The notes under the pieces are model-generated. The model ran no database searches and was not told the DNA's origin. It saw only the letters and a list, made by a program, of their open reading frames with translations. Shown here piece after piece: positions 7,978 through 11,477 of a stretch of DNA of 11,477 nucleotides; within the stretch, counting starts at the first letter, position 1; each line of letters begins with the position of its first letter. Made by a program: the position numbers and the translations under genes. The stretch is taken from assembly GCA_903813345.2 (NCBI GenBank), contig CAIIXF020000402.1, forward strand, positions 64,001 through 75,477, in the 5' to 3' direction. Origin of the DNA: Owenia fusiformis. Taxonomy: Eukaryota; Annelida; Polychaeta; Sabellida; Oweniidae.

Positions 7978-9511
7978 AAAAGTAGCAACTTTGAGGGAAA
8001 TTCATCACAATGGATGTTCATTTTAGTTAGGCTGAATCACTTGAAGAACCCTCCCAATAATTCTTTTTATGATAGAAGCACCAAAATCGGTACAAGTGTA
8101 GCTGATTGTAACTGAAAAAAATGGCTCGAGGCAGCAAGTGATCCGGAGCCTCGTTTTGGAAAAAATTCAAAATGGCCGCCAGTCTGTTTGTGATTTAGCC
8201 GATTTCTATTAAAATCTCAAAATCCTCTAACATATTAATGAAAACTGCATAGAAACCTCAAGAAGTGGCTTTGAAATGAATCTTTTTTGATGAACTGACA
8301 TTTAACTTGAGTTTCAAATGTAAAACGGCGTAAAACAAGGTTCAGTATTATGACCTGTACTATTAAGTTCATAAATGACATGTTATTCATCAAAAATTGT
8401 TAAAGTCCCCGTCTAAAGTTTGAAAATATTTTTTTATCATTCATTTACTATTTGTCAGGACTTAAAAAGTGATTTTAGAGATTTTTGAACAAAAAAAAAA
8501 TTTTCAAAAAAAGTTGTGAGCATTTCATTTCTTTAATATTCAAATTTCCCACCATTTTTCAAAAAAAGTTGAAATTTCTTAATCATCAAATATTTCTTAA
8601 TGCATTTCAAAAAAGATTATCTTTTTAACACCAATGCAAAGGTTGAACAAAGGACACACTATTTCAATAATAAAATGCCATATTTAATGGGCCACTTCAA
8701 TGTTTTAGCATATCAAAAATATTTTGAAACATTAGTGATGTCACTAAGGTACCAAAAACTTTTTGAAAAAAATTGAATTTTTTTTTCGATGTCAATCTTT
8801 TCTAAATATGTTAGACTTTCATAAAAACCAATGTTGATTGTCTAACCAGGTTAAAAGGAAAAATAAATTATGTTTTAGATATCATTGTACAATTGGTTTC
8901 TATGAGAACTAAAATTTTGAAATGCATTTTTCTCAGAACCATTTTCATGCACTGATAAGTTCATTTCTCACTTATTTATGAACCGATTTTCTTAATTTTT
9001 TCGGCAAAAACATGGGAGGATGAATGCTATGCATTGGTATGAATTGTGGCTAATTAGAAGATATGAGTGACCTCTAAAAGTTGGTTTTAAATAAATTCAC
9101 AAATTTTGGAACAAAAAGTCTATCAAAAACCACTTTTTGAAAATTAAAAAAAAAGTTTCACATATCACACTTTGATAACATTGGGTAAGACTACAATATA
9201 AGCCAAAGTGGTTTAAACTTTATATGGGGCCTTTAACCAAAGACTGAGTACTTACATAATATTGGATAATAAGATCTCTTACTTCTACTGAACAACTTGT
9301 ATTAGAGAATATATTCAGCCACATATCCAAAATAAGGGGGTTATTGTTACAGTACCAGTTAGATGGTGCTACAATGCGAAAATGTCAATGCTGGGGCAAT
9401 TTATGTTTGATAAATTGTCACAATTTGTGTTTGATAAGTTGTCTATGTTTTACATTTTTGATCACCATCTTTCTCAAATCTCAAATATTTTGTCCTTTAT
9501 TGTTACTCTCA
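7978..9511. other. AT-rich non-coding stretch, no gene seen
   Basis: This region has many A and T runs, for example ten or more A at 8491-8500, and a recurring C-A(7)-GTTG motif at 8505-8515 and 8560-8571. It has no convincing coding frame on either strand. I looked for acceptor plus phase-1 continuation of the upstream gene and found none. A YY1-like AAAATGGCCGCC occurs at 8169-8180 without other promoter support. It is most simply intron of the lysine-rich protein gene plus old decayed repeats. Confidence 0.5.
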
Positions 9512-9668
9512 CTAATCAGTGCAAAGCCCACTGCACTTACAAAGGTCTGTGCATTTTGCCCAGCCAGCTTTGTTACATGAACAATACTAAGGATGACACC
9601 CCTTGCTGCATTGACACTTTATGAGTTCTCTGCATGCTATTGATGTTTGCTGAAGAGTAGACCAAAAA
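9512..9668 (-). other. CXC (tesmin/TSO1-like) cysteine-rich domain of the pseudogene
   Basis: From about 9668 downwards, one frame reads FWSTLQQTSIACRELIKC, then CQCSKGCHP, a stop at 9587-9589, YCSCNKAGWAKC, and TDLCKCSGLCTD before TAG at 9512-9514. The spaced cysteine pairs (CxC, CKC, GC, GLC) are the pattern of zinc-binding CXC domains, which in tesmin, TSO1 and LIN54 bind DNA. The Trp-Ser-Thr-Leu lead-in and CREL match the C-terminus I recall for this family. The internal stop shows that it is no longer functional. Confidence 0.7.
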
Positions 9669-9912
9669 GTGGAATCACGTGATCACCATCATCCTCCTCC
9701 GAGCCAAACTTCAAATAATCCTGGACACCACTTGGGCGAGGATCCAGTATTTGGTCTCAAACAATCCCTCCTAACAATCTCTCCTAATATGCTGCTCCAA
9801 AGCTGCCTTGGTCAGAGGTATCTTGTCAATCTGTCTTCCCTTCTTGGTGAAAAGATATTTTCTGGTTGAGTTAATATCAGTTGTTGAACTTGTCCTGTCA
9901 TAGAGAACAATG

Positions 9913-10368
9913 ACAAATATCTAAGCACAAGTGCCAAAGAGAAAGGACCAAAAGTTGTAATGGAACTCGGCAAGAAAAAGCAAACTCTAAGTGCATACCA
10001 GTCAAGAAAAACAAACCACATATATCCCAAAACCATGATCTAACGTGAAAAGAAACAATGTATAATACCCCCTTTCCCCCCACCATTCAAGAACCGATAT
10101 CACAATCCAAGACCAGAACACCAAGGGACATTTCATTCATACTGAAGTCATTACAATACATGTTAAAGAAAAAATTAGAAATTGATAGCCAATACTCATA
10201 ACATCAAAAATAGTTGTAGATACAAGTACTCATACAAGATAGAGCATTCAGTCTCAAATGATGTGGGATAGATAAAATCCAGTCTCCAAGTCCATAGGCA
10301 TTTCAAAGGGTCAACATCCATTCAAAAAAGCCATCGCCATAATCCATAAAACACAATAATTCACAATG
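9913..10368. other. 456-bp insertion in the pseudogene, flanked by direct repeat ACAATG
   Basis: Family similarity stops after LLERFTTIV (minus strand, about 10363) and resumes at LYDRTSS (about 9905) in the same frame. The hexamer ACAATG is present at both edges (9907-9912 and 10363-10368). Removing one copy plus the intervening DNA joins the two halves exactly as the family reads. That is the signature of an insertion with a 6-bp target duplication. No terminal inverted repeat or coding frame is evident inside; a C-rich tract lies at 10069-10081. The alternative is an intron (minus strand GTGAAT at 10364, pyrimidine tract and CTTAG near 9920), which would add about four residues at the join. 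Confidence 0.55.
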
Positions 10369-11477
10369 GTTGTGAAACGTTCCAATAGAAATAGAGCTTC
10401 TTCTGCTATGTGATGTGGGTTTTGTTTTAAAGCGAGGAATGCTTCTGTTACTTCTGGATATTTATTCCATACTGTCCAACATTATTTTTTTCCATGGCCA
10501 AAGAATGACGATGTCCTATCACACCCAGTAAATGCATGGAAAACAGGGAGACATCCAGATTTGGTAGGTCCAAGAGCTCTTGCCATCTCATGAGCAGCCA
10601 AATACCTATAGTTTTTTCCAGTTCCAAATGCAACCTATATGCTAATACCTAGTTGGGCAGAGGCAGCTACAGCAAGGACAACTATATCAGTATCATTGCT
10701 TCTGATAAGTATTCTGGCAAACCCTCTTCTAGCCATAAGGGCAATGTGGACAAACATTTTGGTATCTGCTTCTTCATGAGAACATGGCTCCAAGTCATTT
10801 GTATCACTAATTGCAGGATTGCAAATCATCTTCTCACCAATGGTGGTCACAATCTAATGGAAGACTTGATAGTTTGTAGGCTAAAATACCAAACAACTGT
10901 TGCTTGTTTGAGTCATCTCTCAAGTAAGATTGCCAGTTTCTGGGCACAGTGTTACCAAGATATGTGTAGGTCATCCTTCTGTCACCTTTCCCACGCTTCT
11001 GTCTCGTCATTGTCTTCAGACTCCTTGTCAGGTACTCATCCCAAATTATATCGAGGCGATCAACATGTTGCAGCTAACCTTGGATGTAGGGAAGGAAAAC
11101 ATCAGTGGCATAATCCTCAACGGTCTTTGCTGTAGTTGCATGAGAAAGTCATCAAGATCAATGTTTCTTGTCTGGCATGTGATGTATAATTTGGTGAATA
11201 AATCACAGTCATTTCTCATTTTCTTGATTTGAGATTTCTGATTTATTCTTTTGGGTATTTTGCTGCTAAACATTGCGATCTTGTGGCGTTTTATGGGTGT
11301 ATCCAATGGTTCAGTTCTCTCCACAAGATGTTCAGTTGTACACTTAGTGAAGCTTTGGTTGCCAATGTCTTCTATACTTCTGATGGTGTCACTTACTGAT
11401 ACATACATCTTCACCTGACACAAGGAATGGATTGCCTAGTTTATCAATAGTAGTCACAACAGTAAATACATCATCTC

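Larger units (their letters stand above)
9512..11477 (-). pseudogene. Degenerate CXC-domain (tesmin/TSO1-like) family protein, C-terminal part, open at right edge
   Basis: Read from right to left, conserved blocks of a family I recall from many invertebrate genomes appear in order but in shifting frames: DKLGNPFL (about 11430), CQTRNIDLDDF (about 11150), EDYATDVFLPYIQ (about 11100), RLDIIWDEYL and QKRGKGDRR (about 11050-10985), NWQSYLRDDSNKQQLF (about 10920), CSHEEADTKM and RSNDTDIVVLAVA (10780-10665), VAFGTGKNYRYLAAHE (10634 on), VFHAFTGCD, YPEVTEAF and LLERF (to 10374), then after an insertion LYDRTSS and RKYLFTKKG (9905-9840), and finally a Cys-rich CXC block to a stop at 9512. In-frame stops lie at 11074, 10635 (where the family has Trp), 10482, 9771 and 9587. 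Frame changes occur near 11405, 11115, 10855 and between 9770 and 9670. The copy cannot make the full protein. Family assignment is from remembered motifs. Confidence 0.8.

Noticed and set aside
8480-8580. Repeated C-A(7)-GTTG motif as a functional element
   Set aside because: It sits in low-complexity A/T runs and occurs only twice in clear form; chance is sufficient.
9521-9546. Short plus-strand exon between CACTAATCAG and AAAG/GTCTGT as the next exon of the lysine-rich gene
   Set aside because: It would be about 25 bases long, has no phase support, and lies inside the coding part of the minus-strand relic.
9344-9624. Two overlapping plus-strand frames of about 80 codons, Cys-rich
   Set aside because: They are the reverse strand of the CXC domain of the minus-strand relic, and their cysteines come from the antisense of GCA/ACA-rich codons.
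10653-11232. Plus-strand frames of 160 and 100 codons
   Set aside because: They are shadows of the minus-strand relic, whose conserved motifs explain the open reading.

Overview
The window looks like nuclear DNA of an invertebrate metazoan. It is AT-rich, has one spliced lysine-rich protein gene with canonical GT/AG splice sites, a long-period tandem satellite, foldback sequences in an intron, and a decayed copy of a CXC-domain (tesmin/TSO1-like) protein family that I recall as multi-copy in cnidarians, molluscs and other marine invertebrates. Nothing bacterial is visible: no operons, no ribosome-binding-site-led genes. I cannot name the species.

Layout. (1) 1-3984: 3.81 copies of a 1046-bp tandem repeat, apparently identical, entering from beyond the left edge and breaking off inside the fourth copy. 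Each copy carries a perfect 14-bp RFX X-box palindrome, a CRE palindrome inside a larger inverted repeat, a nuclear-receptor-like element and a strong hairpin. (2) 3985-4559: AT-rich spacer with no gene seen. (3) About 4560-4684: likely promoter and first, non-coding exon of the plus-strand gene, with a YY1-type initiator motif, a 23-codon upstream ORF and a consensus splice donor at 4685. (4) 4685-6357: intron holding a small hairpin and two long inverted repeats. (5) 6358-7912: large coding exon. It encodes the first 500 residues of a lysine-rich, probably nuclear or nucleolar protein with 2.76 perfect copies of a 113-residue repeat. It ends at a consensus donor, so the gene continues through exons I could not find. 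(6) 7978-9511: AT-rich sequence with no gene seen, presumably intron. (7) 9512-11477, minus strand: a pseudogene of the CXC family with at least four frameshifts and several in-frame stops, split by a 456-bp insertion and open at the right edge.

The parts do not form an obvious pathway. The points most worth a second look are the satellite monomer with its packed transcription-factor palindromes, the two independent arrays (1046 bp non-coding, 339 bp coding) that both lack visible divergence between copies, and the CXC-family relic, whose conserved acidic motifs resemble a PIN/XPG-type nuclease core.
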